Made by a program: the position numbers and the translations under genes
Part shown: piece by piece, positions 48,336-58,884 of the stretch
How positions within the stretch are numbered: the first letter of the stretch is position 1
Layout: the number at the start of each line of letters is the position of its first letter
Origin: Streptomyces bacillaris
GTDB lineage: Bacteria > Actinomycetota > Actinomycetes > Streptomycetales > Streptomycetaceae
NCBI RefSeq assembly: GCF_003268675.1
Contig: NZ_CP029378.1
Location: 3,038,001 to 3,102,000, forward strand
DNA length: 64,000 bases
Direction of reading: 5' to 3'
Notes under the pieces: model-generated
The model's input: the letters and a program-made list of their open reading frames with translations, nothing else
Database searches by the model: none
What the model was told of the DNA's origin: nothing

Positions 48336-49913
48336 TCAGAAGAGGTTGACGGCGGCGAACCTCAGGACGAGCTGGGGGGCGCCGGAGAGGAGGATGCCGA
48401 CGACGGCGGTGAGGACGATCGCCGTGGTCAGCGGGGCGGGGACGGGGAATCGGCGGGGCGTTCCGGAGGCCGGCGCTCCGCCGCCGGTCTCCGCGTTCTC
48501 CTGGCTTTCAGGGCTCCTGAAGAGGATCGCGGTCCACTGAAGGTAGTAGTAGAGCGCGATCACGACGTTGACGGCCATGACCACGGCGAGCCAGCCGAGA
48601 CCGGCGTCGACGGCCGCCGAGAAGACGGTGACCTTCGCGAAGAGCCCGATGATGCCGGGCGGCAGTCCGGCCAGGCAGAGCAGGAAGAAGCCGAGCGCGA
48701 GGGCGGCGAGGGGGCGGGTGGCGTACAGGCCCCGGTAGTCGTCGACGCGGTTGCCGGGGTGCGTACGGGAGACCAGGGCGGCGACGGCGAAGGCGCCGAG
48801 GTTCACGACGGCGTACATGAGGGCGTACGCGACGGTGGAGCCGATCTGTTCGTCGCTGGAGTACGCGGCGGCGGCGATCGGGACGAGCAGATAGCCGGCC
48901 TGCGCGACGGAGGACCAGGCGAGGAGCCGGACGGCGCTGCGGTCGCGGTCGGCCCGCTGGCGCAGGGCCGCGACGTTGCCGACGGTCATGGTGAGGGCGG
49001 CCAGGACGGCGACGGCGGGGCCCCAGACGTCGGCGTAGGAGGGGAACGCGACGACCGTGACCAGGATGAGGCCGGAGAAGCCCACCGTCTTGCCGACGAC
49101 GGACAGATAGGCGGCGATCGGGAGCGGCGCCCCTGCATAGGTGTCGGGAACCCAGAAGTGGAAGGGGGCTGCCGCCACTTTGAAGGCGAAGCCCACAAGA
49201 GTGAGGACGACACCGGTCTTGGCGAGCGTGTCGAGCGCCGGGGGCACGTCGTCCAGGCGGGCGGCGATCTCGGTGAGGTGCAGGGTCCCCGTGGCCGCGT
49301 ACACGAAGCTGACGCCGAGAAGGGTGACGGCGGTGGCGACGACGGAGGAGAGGAAGAACTTGAGCGCGGCCTCGGAGGAGCGCCGGTCGCCGCGCACGAT
49401 GCCGACGAGCGCGAAGGCGGGCAGCGAGGCGACCTCCAGGGCCACGACAAGCGTGGCGAGGTCGCGGGAGGCGGGCAGCAGGGCCGCGCCCGCCGCGGAG
49501 GCCAGGAGCAGGAACCCGTACTCCCCCGCCGGGAGCTTCCGGGTGTCGTCGAGGGAGAGCAGCGCCGTGAGGAAGGCCCCGCCGAGGACGAGGGCCTGGA
49601 TGACCAGGGTGAAGTGGTCGGCGGTGTAGCTGCACAGCTGGGTGCCGGTGGTGACGCAGAAGGTGGCGCGGTCGCCGGCGCGCAGCGGGATGAGGAGGGC
49701 CAGGGCGGCGGCGAGGGCGGTGAGGGTTCCGTAGCCGAGGAGCTTCTTGCGGTGGGCGGGGAGGAAAAGGTCCGCGACGAGGACCAGGAGGGCGGCCAGC
49801 GCGGTGAGGGTGGGGGGTGCGATGGCGAGCCAGTCGACGCTCTGGACGACGCTGGGGGCGGTGTCGGCCGCGGTGGTGAGGGCGCCCGGGGCGGCGCTGG
49901 GGTCCGCGGTCAC
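48336..49913 (-). CDS. nuoN: NADH-quinone oxidoreductase-like subunit N
   Basis: A 525-residue proton-pumping-type membrane subunit with about 14 helices: SVVQSVDWLAIAPPTLTALA, FLSSVVATAVTLLGVSFVYA, KVAAAPFHFWVPDTYAGAPL (conserved Lys/His-Pro region) and SVVGKTVGFSGLILV. GTG 49913 overlaps the nuoM stop by GTGA. The long open frame to 50885 is shadow sequence. Last gene of the reduced nuo operon. Confidence 0.93.
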   Translation of the reverse strand: MTADPSAAPGALTTAADTAPSVVQSVDWLAIAPPTLTALAALLVLVADLFLPAHRKKLLGYGTLTALAAALALLIPLRAGDRATFCVTTGTQLCSYTADHFTLVIQALVLGGAFLTALLSLDDTRKLPAGEYGFLLLASAAGAALLPASRDLATLVVALEVASLPAFALVGIVRGDRRSSEAALKFFLSSVVATAVTLLGVSFVYAATGTLHLTEIAARLDDVPPALDTLAKTGVVLTLVGFAFKVAAAPFHFWVPDTYAGAPLPIAAYLSVVGKTVGFSGLILVTVVAFPSYADVWGPAVAVLAALTMTVGNVAALRQRADRDRSAVRLLAWSSVAQAGYLLVPIAAAAYSSDEQIGSTVAYALMYAVVNLGAFAVAALVSRTHPGNRVDDYRGLYATRPLAALALGFFLLCLAGLPPGIIGLFAKVTVFSAAVDAGLGWLAVVMAVNVVIALYYYLQWTAILFRSPESQENAETGGGAPASGTPRRFPVPAPLTTAIVLTAVVGILLSGAPQLVLRFAAVNLF

Positions 49914-51616
49914 GACTTGCCTCCTGCGAGGAGCTTCTGCACGGCCGGATCGGTGAGGCCGAGGAGGACCGCGGGCCAGAGTCCGGCGAGGACGGTGAGG
50001 GCGGCGAGCGGGGTCCAGGTGACGGCTTCGTACGTCTGGATGTCGGCGAGTTGGGGCGTGGTGGCGGCTGGCTGCGGCGTGGCGGGCCGGGGCGTGGTGG
50101 TTGCGGACCGCCCGGTTCCGGACGGTTCGGGTGCGTCGGCCGGTTCGGGTGCGTCGGCCGGGGTGGTGGCGGACGAGAGCTCGGAGTGGGGCGAGTGCTC
50201 GCCCATGCAGACGCGGCGGACCACGATGAGCATGTACGCGGCGGTGAGCAGGGTGCCGAACGCGCCGATGGCCATGAACGTGCGGAACGCGGAGCGGCTC
50301 AGGCCTTCGGCGGGGCTGTAGGCGCCGAAGAGGGTGAGCATCTCGCCCCAGAACCCGGCGAGTCCGGGCAGGCCGAGCGAGGCGACGGCGGCGAAGGCGA
50401 GGAGGGCGCCGAGGCGGGGGGCGCGGCCGTAGAGGGCGGCCCCGGTGGCACCGGCGAGGGTGTCCAGGTCGGCGGTGCCGTACCGGTCCTTGACGGCGCC
50501 GGCCAGGAAGAACAGCAGGCCGGTGATGAGGCCGTGGGCGATGTTGGCGAAGAGCGCGCCGTTGACTCCGGTCGGGGTCATGGTGGCGATGCCGAGGAGG
50601 ACGAACCCCATGTGGCCGACGGAGGAGTAGGCGATGAGCCGCTTCAGGTCGCCCTTGGCACCCCTGCGGGCGAGGGCGAGACAGGCGAGCGACCCGTAGA
50701 CGATGCCGACGACGGCGAACGCGGCGAGATAGGGCGCGAAGGTGCGCATCCCGTCGGGGGCCACGGGGAGCAGGATCCGGACGAATCCGTACGTTCCCAT
50801 CTTCAGCAGGACGCCCGCCAGGAGCACCGAGCCGACGGTCGGGGCGGCGGTGTGGGCGTCGGGGAGCCAGCTGTGCAGGGGCCACATCGGGGTCTTGACG
50901 GCAAGTCCGACACCGATTGCGAGAACAGCGATGACCTGCACGGATGTGGTGAGGCCACGGCCGTTGTCAGTGGCGAGTGCCACCATGTCGAAGGTGCCGC
51001 TCCTCAGTCCGATGAGGAGGAGGCCGAGCAGCATGACGACCGAGCCAAGCAGCGTGTAGAGGATGAACTTCCAGGCGGCGGCGCGCCGCTGGTCACCGCC
51101 CCAGCGGGCGATGAGGAAGTACATGGGGATGAGGACCATCTCGAAGGCGAGGAAGAAGAGCAGCAGGTCGAGGACGGCGAAGGTGGCGAGGGTGCCGGAT
51201 TCCAGGAGGAGGACGAGGGCGGTGAACGCCTTCGGGGAGGGGCCCGCGGGGGGCTTGAAGTAGCTGTACAGCGCGCAGAGGAAGGTCAGCAGCGCGGTCA
51301 GGAGCAGGAGAGGGAGCGAGATGCCGTCGATGCCGAGGTGGATGCGGACGTCGAGCGCCGGGATCCAGCTGATGTCGGTGGTGGCCTGCATCGTGGCGGG
51401 GTGGTCGTGGTCGAAGCCGGTGGCCAGGACGATCGCGGCGATGAGGACGGCACCGGTGACGGTCACGCCGTGGCGGAGCACGGCCTGGTCGGGGTTCCTG
51501 CCCTTGAGGCCGGGCGGGGCGGGGAGCAGGGCCGCGACGGCGCCGAGGAGCGGGGCGACGACGATGAACGCGAGGAGGAACTGCATCACGGACGGGCTGA
51601 TATCGATCACGGTCAC
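49910..51616 (-). CDS. nuoM: NADH-quinone oxidoreductase-like subunit M
   Basis: A 568-residue antiporter-like subunit. Key words: HLGIDGISLPLLLLTALLTF, LLFFLAFEMVLIPMYFLIAR (conserved Glu), AVKTPMWPLHSWLPDAHTAA (Lys and His) and LKRLIAYSSVGHMGFVLLGI. A Pro/Ala/Thr-rich loop near residue 500 (ATTPADAPEPADAPEPSGTG) is a local insertion. GTG 51616 overlaps the nuoL stop. Confidence 0.93.
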   Translation of the reverse strand: MTVIDISPSVMQFLLAFIVVAPLLGAVAALLPAPPGLKGRNPDQAVLRHGVTVTGAVLIAAIVLATGFDHDHPATMQATTDISWIPALDVRIHLGIDGISLPLLLLTALLTFLCALYSYFKPPAGPSPKAFTALVLLLESGTLATFAVLDLLLFFLAFEMVLIPMYFLIARWGGDQRRAAAWKFILYTLLGSVVMLLGLLLIGLRSGTFDMVALATDNGRGLTTSVQVIAVLAIGVGLAVKTPMWPLHSWLPDAHTAAPTVGSVLLAGVLLKMGTYGFVRILLPVAPDGMRTFAPYLAAFAVVGIVYGSLACLALARRGAKGDLKRLIAYSSVGHMGFVLLGIATMTPTGVNGALFANIAHGLITGLLFFLAGAVKDRYGTADLDTLAGATGAALYGRAPRLGALLAFAAVASLGLPGLAGFWGEMLTLFGAYSPAEGLSRSAFRTFMAIGAFGTLLTAAYMLIVVRRVCMGEHSPHSELSSATTPADAPEPADAPEPSGTGRSATTTPRPATPQPAATTPQLADIQTYEAVTWTPLAALTVLAGLWPAVLLGLTDPAVQKLLAGGKS

Positions 51617-53613
51617 GACCCCGCGTTGACGTTGGCGAAGACGACGGCGGCGATGGCCAGGACGAGGGACCCGGCGAGCAGGGCGCCGAGGTAGGTCTGC
51701 ACGTTGCCGGTCTGGGCGCGGCGGACGGCGGTTCCGAGGAGGCGTGTGACGGCGCCCGATCCGTTGACGTAGGTGTCGACGACCGTGCGGTCCAGGAAGC
51801 GTACGAGACGGGCGGCCTGCTGGACGGGCCGGACGAACAGCGCCGTGTACAGGGCGTCGAGGTGGAAGCCGGTGACCGCGTGGCGGTGGAGCGGGCCCAG
51901 GAGGAGACGTCCGGGGTCGGCCGGGTCGGCGGCGGCCGCGATGGTGCCGTAGGCGGCGGTATGGGACGTCATGGCCTCGGCTTCGACGAGGGCGGGTTCC
52001 GCACCGGGGTGGGCGGCGACGGCACCGATGGGGGTGCGGGCGGCGAGGGCGGTGGTGTGGCGCCACGCCCCGTAGGTGACCAGGCCGCCGACGAGGGTGA
52101 CGCCGGTGGCGAGGACGGCCGTGGTGAGGGACGGGGTGAGGGCGTGGCCGTCGAACCAGTCGCCGATCACGCCTGACGTGAGTCCGAAGGCGATGGTGGG
52201 GACGGCCAGGATCCACAGGACAGCGGTCATGGCGACGGGCTGGCGGCCGTGGTCGGGGGCTTCGGCGCCACGGCCGCGGAAGGCGAGGAGCCAGAGGCGG
52301 GTGGCGTAGGCGGCGGTGAGGACGGCGGCGGCGAGTCCGGCGATCAGGACCGTCCAGCCCGCGGCGGCGGGGGCGACGGCCCGGTCCCCGACGGCGGTGT
52401 GCTCGGCGGCGACGAGGACGGCTTCCTTGGAGAAGAAGCCGGCGAACGGCGGGATGGCGGCGAGCGCGAGGAGGGCGACGGTCATCGTCCAGTAGGCGTC
52501 GGGGATCCGGCGCGCGAGGCCGCCCATGCGGGACATGGCGGCCAGTGAGTTGGTGCCGGCGGCGTGGATGACGACCCCGGCCGCGAGGAAGAGGACGGCT
52601 TTGAACGCACCGTGCGAGATCAGGTGGAAGACGGCGGCGCCGCGGTCACCGACGGCGAGGGCGCCGGACATGTAGCCGAGCTGACCGATCGTCGAGTAGG
52701 CGAGGACGCGCTTGATGTCGTCCTGGGCGAGGGCGGCGAGCCCGGAGCCGACCATCGTGACGGCGGCCATCACGGCGAGGACGGTGAGGGCAGCGCCGGA
52801 GGCGGCGAAGACGGGGAGCAGCCGGGCCACGAAGTAGATGCCGGCGGCGACCATCGTCGCGGCGTGGATGAGCGCGGAGACGGGCGTGGGGCCGGCCATC
52901 GCGTCGGGCAGCCAGGTGTGCAGGGGGAACTGGGCGGACTTCCCGGCGACGCCCGCGAGGAGCAGCAGGGCGATGAGGGTGGGGTGGTCCAGGCCGCCGT
53001 TGGTGACGGCCGCGAGGATCTTGGTGATCCGGAAGCTGCCGGTGTCGGCGGCGAGGGCGAACAGGCCGATCAGGAAGGGGACATCACCGAGCTTGGTGAC
53101 GAGGAAGGCCTTCAGGGAGGCGGCGCGGGCCTCGGGCGTCTCCCAGTAGTGCCCGACCAGGAAGTACGAGCAGATGCCCATGATCTCCCAGCCGACCAGG
53201 AGCACCATCAGGTCGCCGGAGTAGACGACGAGCAGCATCGCGGAGGTGAAGAGGGAGACCAGGGCCGCGTAGGACGGATAGCGGGCGTCGTTGCGGAGGT
53301 AGGCCGTGGAGTAGAGCTGTACGCAGGTGGCGACGAGCCCGACGAGGACGGCGACCAGGACCGCGAAACCGTCCAGGTGCAGGGCCAGGTCGATGGGGAC
53401 CGACCCGGTGGGGGTGAGCTGGGTGGCGGCGTCGATGGCGCGGCCGCCGCCCTGGCGGACGGCGACGACCACGGCGAGGACGGCCGCGGTGAGCGTCGGC
53501 AGGATCGCCAGGGGGCGGACGAAGCCGGGGGCGGTGCGGCCGAGCGCGAGTCCGGCGACGGCACCGAGGAAGGGCAGGAGCGGGACAAGGGCGGCGAGGG
53601 TCGTCGTGGTCAC
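51613..53613 (-). CDS. nuoL: NADH-quinone oxidoreductase-like subunit L
   Basis: A 666-residue antiporter-like subunit. [40 protein letters not shown] (Glu), [20 protein letters not shown] (Lys, His), [20 protein letters not shown] and [15 protein letters not shown] are all present. The C-terminal lateral helix region is present ([20 protein letters not shown]). GTG 53613 overlaps the nuoK stop by four bases; the frame open to 54201 is shadow. Confidence 0.94.
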   Translation of the reverse strand: MTTTTLAALVPLLPFLGAVAGLALGRTAPGFVRPLAILPTLTAAVLAVVVAVRQGGGRAIDAATQLTPTGSVPIDLALHLDGFAVLVAVLVGLVATCVQLYSTAYLRNDARYPSYAALVSLFTSAMLLVVYSGDLMVLLVGWEIMGICSYFLVGHYWETPEARAASLKAFLVTKLGDVPFLIGLFALAADTGSFRITKILAAVTNGGLDHPTLIALLLLAGVAGKSAQFPLHTWLPDAMAGPTPVSALIHAATMVAAGIYFVARLLPVFAASGAALTVLAVMAAVTMVGSGLAALAQDDIKRVLAYSTIGQLGYMSGALAVGDRGAAVFHLISHGAFKAVLFLAAGVVIHAAGTNSLAAMSRMGGLARRIPDAYWTMTVALLALAAIPPFAGFFSKEAVLVAAEHTAVGDRAVAPAAAGWTVLIAGLAAAVLTAAYATRLWLLAFRGRGAEAPDHGRQPVAMTAVLWILAVPTIAFGLTSGVIGDWFDGHALTPSLTTAVLATGVTLVGGLVTYGAWRHTTALAARTPIGAVAAHPGAEPALVEAEAMTSHTAAYGTIAAAADPADPGRLLLGPLHRHAVTGFHLDALYTALFVRPVQQAARLVRFLDRTVVDTYVNGSGAVTRLLGTAVRRAQTGNVQTYLGALLAGSLVLAIAAVVFANVNAGS

Positions 53614-54032
53614 GCGGTGGCCTCTGCGTTCTTGGTGTGTCCTGCCGTGGTGTCCCCTGCCGTGACGTTCCCCGCTGTCGCGGGGTGGCCGTCGGCCCCG
53701 GCGTCGGCGGTGCCGGTCCCGGCATCGGTCTCGGCGGTGTCGCGGAGCCGGTCGATGGCGGAGGAGCCGCGGTTGCGGTAGACGGCGAGGACGATCGCGA
53801 GGCCGATGCCGATCTCGGCGGCGGCGATGGCGATGGTGAAGAGGGTGAGGGCCTGGCCGGAGTGGAGGGTGTCGCGGAGCCAGACGTCGAAGGCGACGAG
53901 GTTGAGGTTGACGGCGTTGAGCATCAGCTCGACGGACATCAGGACCAGGATCGCGTTGCGGCGGGCGAGGACACCGTAGAGACCGGTGCAGAAGAGGAGG
54001 GCGGCGAGTACGGCGGGATAGGCGAGGTGCAT
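53610..54032 (-). CDS. nuoK: NADH-quinone oxidoreductase-like subunit K
   Basis: A 140-residue three-helix subunit: [40 protein letters not shown] (conserved Glu) and [20 protein letters not shown] (second Glu). About 40 residues of Thr/Ala/Asp-rich C-terminal tail are extra. Starts with ATG 54032 next to the nuoJ stop. Confidence 0.94.
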   Translation of the reverse strand: MHLAYPAVLAALLFCTGLYGVLARRNAILVLMSVELMLNAVNLNLVAFDVWLRDTLHSGQALTLFTIAIAAAEIGIGLAIVLAVYRNRGSSAIDRLRDTAETDAGTGTADAGADGHPATAGNVTAGDTTAGHTKNAEATA

Positions 54033-54718
54033 CAGCGCTGCTCCTCCTGGCCGTGCTCCTGGCTCCCGCCCTGGCCCTGACCCCGGCTTCCGGCCTTGCC
54101 GCTGTCCGCCTGCCGTCGGGTGGCGGGGGCCGGGGTGGGCCGTACCGCCGTGTCCGTGTCGTGCTTACGGGACAGGACGATGGCGCCGACGAGGGCGGCA
54201 AGCAGGAGGACGGAGAGCGCCTCGAAGGGGAGGACCCAGTTCCGGAAGAGGAAGGCTCCGGTGACGGCGGTGGAGCCCTGGGCCGGTCCTTCGAGGTCGA
54301 TCCAGGTCGTACGGAAGGCGTCCACGACGACCCAGACGAGCGCGGCCGCCGAGGCGAGGGCCACGCCGAGGGCCACCCACCGGTTGCCGGAGTCGGCGTC
54401 CGGGGAGCGGCCGATGGGGGCCCGGGTGAGCATCAGGCCGAAGAGGAGGAGGACGACGATGGAACCGACGTAGATCAGTACCTGCACCCAGGCGATGAAC
54501 TCCGCAGTGAGCAGGAGGTATTCGACGGCCAGCCCGCCGAGCGCCACGACGAGCCAGAGGGCGGCGTGCACCAGCTGCTTGGTCGTGACGGTGATGACGG
54601 CGGCGCCGAGGGTGGCGAGGCCGACGAGGACGAACGCGATCTCGACGCCGGTCGGGGAGAGGAAGCCGGGGTGGTCGGCGGCTGCGGCGAGCACGGAAGA
54701 CGTGGTGGGGAGCGTCAC
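54032..54718 (-). CDS. nuoJ: NADH-quinone oxidoreductase-like subunit J
   Basis: A 228-residue protein. Five membrane helices with [40 protein letters not shown] and [31 protein letters not shown] are conserved. The C-terminus has a Gly/Gln/Ser-rich tail ([18 protein letters not shown]). GTG 54718 overlaps the nuoI stop. Confidence 0.92.
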   Translation of the reverse strand: MTLPTTSSVLAAAADHPGFLSPTGVEIAFVLVGLATLGAAVITVTTKQLVHAALWLVVALGGLAVEYLLLTAEFIAWVQVLIYVGSIVVLLLFGLMLTRAPIGRSPDADSGNRWVALGVALASAAALVWVVVDAFRTTWIDLEGPAQGSTAVTGAFLFRNWVLPFEALSVLLLAALVGAIVLSRKHDTDTAVRPTPAPATRRQADSGKAGSRGQGQGGSQEHGQEEQR

Positions 54719-55272
54719 GGGGTCCCTCCTTCCTCGCCCTGCTGGGCCTGCTGGGCGGCGAGCTTCTCGGCCGTCTTGCGGGCGGCGGCGATCTCCTTGG
54801 GCTCCTCCGCCCCGGGGTCGAGTGCGGGCGGCTCCGGCACGGTCCACATCCACTCGCGGAGCTTGTCCCGCTCGTGGGTCAGCTCGTGGATGTCGGTCTC
54901 CGCGTACTCGAACTCGGGTGACCAGAAGAGGGCGTCGAAGGGGCAGACCTCGATGCAGATGCCGCAGTACATGCAGAGGGAGAAGTCGATGGCGAAGCGG
55001 TCGAGGACGTTACGGCTGCGCTCACGTCCGCCGGGCGCGGCGGGCGGCACCGTCTCCTTGTGGGAGTCGATGTAGATGCACCAGTCGGGGCACTCACGGG
55101 CGCAGAGCATGCAGACCGTGCAGTTCTCCTCGAACAGTCCGATGACGCCCCGGGAGCGGGGCGGGAGTTCGGGCTGGGTCTCGGGGTACTGCGCGGTGAC
55201 GGTCTTCTTCGTCATCGTGCGCAGGGTGACGGCGAGACCTTTGGCGAGGCCCGAGCCGGGGATCGGGGACAT
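54715..55272 (-). CDS. nuoI: NADH-quinone oxidoreductase-like subunit I (two 4Fe-4S clusters)
   Basis: A 185-residue ferredoxin-like subunit. Two cluster motifs are present: [15 protein letters not shown] and [19 protein letters not shown] 55272 overlaps the nuoH stop. In complex I these clusters carry electrons to NuoB. In this operon there is no NADH module to feed them, so an electron donor such as ferredoxin is inferred. Confidence 0.95.
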   Translation of the reverse strand: MSPIPGSGLAKGLAVTLRTMTKKTVTAQYPETQPELPPRSRGVIGLFEENCTVCMLCARECPDWCIYIDSHKETVPPAAPGGRERSRNVLDRFAIDFSLCMYCGICIEVCPFDALFWSPEFEYAETDIHELTHERDKLREWMWTVPEPPALDPGAEEPKEIAAARKTAEKLAAQQAQQGEEGGTP

Positions 55273-56240
55273 CAGTTGATCGCCACCTTCACGATGCCGG
55301 TGAGCGCGATCTGCGCGAGGGCGAGGGGGACGAGGGTGGTCCAGGCGAGCTTCTGCAACTGGTCCTCCCGAAGCCGCGGGTAGCTGACGCGCAGCCAGAT
55401 GACGACGAACGCGAGGAGGGCGGTCTTCAGGAGGGTCCAGAGCCAGCCGAGTCCGTCGGCGCCGAACGGGCCGTGCCAGCCGCCGAGGAAGAGGACGGTG
55501 GTCAGGGCGCAGAGGATGACGATGCCCGCGTACTCGGCGAGGAGGAACAGGGCGAAGCGGAGCCCCGTGTACTCGGTGTACGCGCCGAAGATGATCTCGG
55601 AGTCGGCGACCGGCATGTCGAAGGGCGGGCGCTGGAGTTCGGCGAGCCCGGCGACGAAGAAGACCAGGGCTCCGACGATCTGCCAGGGCAGCCACCACCA
55701 CTCGAAGGCGTCGAGGATGCCGGTGAGCGAGACCGTACCGGCCGCCATGGCCACGGAGGCGGCGGCGAGGAGCATCGGCAGCTCGTAGGAGAGGAGCTGG
55801 GCGGCGGTACGGAGGCCGCCCAGCAGGGAGAACTTGTTGGCCGAGGCCCAGCCGCCCATGAGCGAGCCGAGGACGCCGATGCCCATCACGGCCAGGACGA
55901 AGAAGATGCCCGCGTCGACGACCTGGCCCACCGCGCCGTCGCCGGGGCCGACGGGGATGGCCACGAGGACGAGGAGGTACGGGAGGAGGGCGACGGCGGG
56001 GGCGAGCTGGAAGACGCGGCGATCGGCGGCGGCCGGGACCACGTCCTCCTTCTGCGCGAACTTCACGCCGTCCGCGACGAGCTGGGCCCAGCCGTGGAAG
56101 CCGCCCGCATACATGGGGCCCAGGCGGCCCTGCATGTGGGCCATCACCTTGTGCTCGGTCTGGCCCACGAGGAGGGGGGCGACCAGGAACACGACGAAGA
56201 CGATGGCCAGGCGGAGGGCGACGTCGAACACGTCGTTCAC
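55272..56240 (-). CDS. nuoH: NADH-quinone oxidoreductase-like subunit H
   Basis: A 322-residue, eight-helix membrane subunit. Conserved words: [20 protein letters not shown] (quinone-site loop), [20 protein letters not shown] and [38 protein letters not shown] 56240 overlaps the stop of the upstream NuoC tail by four bases (GTGA), supporting that tail as coding. Confidence 0.95.
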   Translation of the reverse strand: MNDVFDVALRLAIVFVVFLVAPLLVGQTEHKVMAHMQGRLGPMYAGGFHGWAQLVADGVKFAQKEDVVPAAADRRVFQLAPAVALLPYLLVLVAIPVGPGDGAVGQVVDAGIFFVLAVMGIGVLGSLMGGWASANKFSLLGGLRTAAQLLSYELPMLLAAASVAMAAGTVSLTGILDAFEWWWLPWQIVGALVFFVAGLAELQRPPFDMPVADSEIIFGAYTEYTGLRFALFLLAEYAGIVILCALTTVLFLGGWHGPFGADGLGWLWTLLKTALLAFVVIWLRVSYPRLREDQLQKLAWTTLVPLALAQIALTGIVKVAIN

Positions 56241-57549
56241 TCGGTATCGCCTCCGGCGGGGTGGGGGGTGTCGGGGTCGGGCCCTCGCCCGGCCTTGTCG
56301 GGGCCGGGGTCGGGCGTCTCGGGTCCGGGGTCGGGCTTCTCGGACGCGGGGGTGGGCTTCTCGGGCTCGAAGGGTTCGGAGGCAGGGCTGCCTTCCGAAG
56401 GCTCCGGGGGCCCAGGGGGGTCGTCGAACGCCGGTTGCGCGTCGTGCCAGGGGGCGTCGGTGCTGCGGACACGTTGGCTGGCGGAGCCCTCCGACGCGGA
56501 GCGGGACCGGCGGGGCGGGCGTGGCGTGGGCGCTTCCGGGCCCTGCTCGGGCCGCTGGCTCGCGGAGCCGTCCGATGCCGAACGGGACCGGCGCGGCGGA
56601 CGCGGTGCGGGCGTCGCGGAGGTGTCGGGGGTCTCGGGAGCCGCGGGGGTGTCTGGGCCCGGCTGCCCGGCAACCGTCCCCTGCTCGCTCCGCTGACTCG
56701 CCGAACCGCCGGATGCCGAACGGGAGCGGCGTGGGCGCGGGGGCGCGGGTGCGGGCGGCGGCTGTACGGCCTCCGGCTGGGTGGCGCCCGGCGGTTCGGC
56801 GGGCGTCCCCGTGCCGGTGGGGGCCTCCGCCCCAGCCTGCTGCGGGCGTTGCGCGGCCGAGCCCTCGCTCGCCGAGCGGGTGCGGCGGGGCGGGCGGTCG
56901 CCCGCAGCCGTGGGGCGGGCCGCGCGGCCCGGGCGGGCGGCGGCAGGGGGAGCTGGCCCTTGAGGGGGCCCCACTCGTTCGGGTCGGGGACGCCCGGGGG
57001 CAGCATCGTGCGGCGCTTGGGGCCGCCGTGTTCGGACTCCCCGGGCTCCTTCGCGCCGGGCCAGGCCTTGGCGACCCGGGCGGCCAGGACGAAGTCCTTG
57101 CGGAGCGGGTGGCCCTCGAAGCCCTCCGGGAGCAGGAGCGGGGCGAGGCCGGGGTGGCCCTCGAAGGCGACGCCGAACATCTCGTGCGTCTCGCGCTCGT
57201 GCCAGGCCGCGCCCGCGTAGACGTCGACCGCGCTGGGCAGGACGGCCGCGTCGTACGGGACGGTGGTACGGAGCATGAGCCGCCGGACCGTACCGTTCCC
57301 GAGAGCCGCGACATGGGCGCAGACCCGGAAACCGGTGCCCGGCTCGTCGACGGCGCTGAGCCAGTCGAAGTAGGTGCAGCCGAGCCCGTCGCGGGCGGTC
57401 CGGAGCGCGGCGGTCCACTCCGTGGCGGGGACGTCGACGGTGAGCAGGTCGTAGGCCGACTCCGCCGTCGCGCCCTCGCCGAAGACCTCCGTGACGGCAT
57501 CGGGCAGCCCGTCGTACGGGTGGTGGCCCGGGTGCTGACGCTCGCTCAC
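56237..57549 (-). CDS. nuoC: NuoC-like subunit with repetitive tail, needs a -1 frame change
   Basis: The first ~200 residues from 57549 form a NuoC (30 kDa) domain: [20 protein letters not shown], and [40 protein letters not shown], ending [20 protein letters not shown]. The frame then continues as meaningless Arg/Pro sequence. In the -1 frame from about 56920 a repeat protein appears: [65 protein letters not shown]. It ends at a TGA overlapping nuoH. One missing base in the GC-rich junction (error or mutation) or frameshifting would explain it. Confidence 0.8.
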
Positions 57550-58262
57550 CGCTGCCCCTCCTCCCCCGCGCCCGTACCTGACCCCGTGCCCGGTTCCGTG
57601 CCCGGTGGCGTCGGCGCGGTGATCAGGCCGCTGCGCAGCGCCGCCGTGGACGGGGCTCCACCGGCGGGGGCGGGGGCGTAACGCTCCGCCAGGGACTCGC
57701 GCGCAATCTTCTCCTGGAGCTTGAGAATGCCCTGGAGCAGCGCCTCGGGCCGGGGCGGGCAGCCGGGTACGTACACATCGACGGGGATGATCTGGTCGAC
57801 GCCCTTGGTGACGGAGTACGAGTCCCAGTAGGGGCCGCCGCAGTTGGAGCAGGCGCCGAAGGAGATGACGTACTTCGGCTCGGGCATCTGTTCGTAGAGG
57901 CGCTTAACGGCCGGGGCCATCTTGTCGGTCACCGTGCCGGAGACGATCATCAGATCGGCCTGGCGGGGGCCGGGGGCGAAGGGGATCACGCCGAGCCGGA
58001 TGAAGTCGTGGCGCGCCATGGACGCGGCGATGAACTCGATGGCGCAGCAGGCGAGTCCGAAGTTGAAGACCCAGAGGCTGTAGCGGCGGCCCCAGTTGAG
58101 GACGACCTTCATCGGCTCGGGCGCGAGCCGGGAGAGGAGGCCGAGGCGCTTGGGTTCCGGGAGGAGCACCGGCTGCGGCGCGTCGGTCCCGTCCGACGAG
58201 GCCTCCGGCCCGGGCTGCTGTCCTGCGGCTCCTGCGGCGGTCGGCCGGCTCGTCAGGCCCAT
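57546..58262 (-). CDS. nuoB: NADH-quinone oxidoreductase-like subunit B
   Basis: A 238-residue subunit holding cluster N2. Ligands: adjacent Cys in [20 protein letters not shown], Cys in [20 protein letters not shown], and [17 protein letters not shown]. An additional Cys in ACSNC replaces the more usual Ala/Ser. The N-terminal 45 residues and C-terminal 45 residues are low-complexity extensions. ATG 58262; overlaps nuoA by ten bases. Confidence 0.94.
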   Translation of the reverse strand: MGLTSRPTAAGAAGQQPGPEASSDGTDAPQPVLLPEPKRLGLLSRLAPEPMKVVLNWGRRYSLWVFNFGLACCAIEFIAASMARHDFIRLGVIPFAPGPRQADLMIVSGTVTDKMAPAVKRLYEQMPEPKYVISFGACSNCGGPYWDSYSVTKGVDQIIPVDVYVPGCPPRPEALLQGILKLQEKIARESLAERYAPAPAGGAPSTAALRSGLITAPTPPGTEPGTGSGTGAGEEGQR

Positions 58263-58696
58263 GCGAGGACGCCCTTCTTCCATGCGTAGAGCAGTCCCAC
58301 GGCGAGGAAGCCGAGGAAGATGAACATTTCCACCAGCGTGGTCGCGCCGTATCCGGGTGCCGCGAAGACCGTGGCCCACGGGAACAGGAAGATGGAGTCG
58401 ACGGCGAAGATGACGTAGAGGAACGCGTAAACGTAGTAGCGGACCTGGGTGTGGGCCCAGCCCTCACCGACCGGGTCGACCCCGCACTCGTACGTCAGGA
58501 GCTTCTCCGGCGTCGGGACGACGGGCCGCAGCAGCCGCCCCGCCCCGAACGCGACGGCCACGAAGAGGACGCCGACCAGCGCGAGCAGGCCGATCACCGA
58601 GTAGCTCTGGAAGTACTCCGATGCGAGGGCGGTCTGTTGGTGGACCGGCACGTACGCCGCGTGCGGCACTTCCGGCACGTACGCCCCGTCCTTCAC
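58253..58696 (-). CDS. nuoA: NADH-quinone oxidoreductase-like subunit A
   Basis: A 147-residue three-helix protein: [40 protein letters not shown] (quinone-site loop with Cys), [27 protein letters not shown] start 58696. First gene of the operon, preceded by a candidate promoter at 58765-58792. Together with the lack of nuoD-G it defines a reduced complex I cluster. Confidence 0.94.
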   Translation of the reverse strand: MKDGAYVPEVPHAAYVPVHQQTALASEYFQSYSVIGLLALVGVLFVAVAFGAGRLLRPVVPTPEKLLTYECGVDPVGEGWAHTQVRYYVYAFLYVIFAVDSIFLFPWATVFAAPGYGATTLVEMFIFLGFLAVGLLYAWKKGVLAWA

Positions 58697-58764
58697 GTCC
58701 GCCCCTCGCTGCTCGTCATCCAGTTCTGGCCCCGCACGTTCCCGGGCCCCTTCGTACGCACGGG

Positions 58765-58792
58765 AGTCTAGGCCCTGATAAACGCACAGTAA
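58765..58792 (-). promoter_or_regulatory. Candidate promoter of the reduced nuo operon
   Basis: Minus strand TTACTG (58792-58787), 16-base spacer, TAGACT (58770-58765). It gives a 60-base leader before nuoA. Confidence 0.45.
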
Positions 58793-58884
58793 GCAGCCGC
58801 GTCGCGCCCAGGTGGGGTTATCCCTACTTCATGCCACCTACGAGCCCCATGGCGTGGGCGGACACGGCCCGGCAGGCTGGTTCC

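Noticed and set aside
48270..50321. Long plus-strand Glu/Gly/Asp-rich frame opposite nuoN
   Set aside because: Antisense to a clear membrane subunit; low-complexity composition typical of GC-rich shadows.
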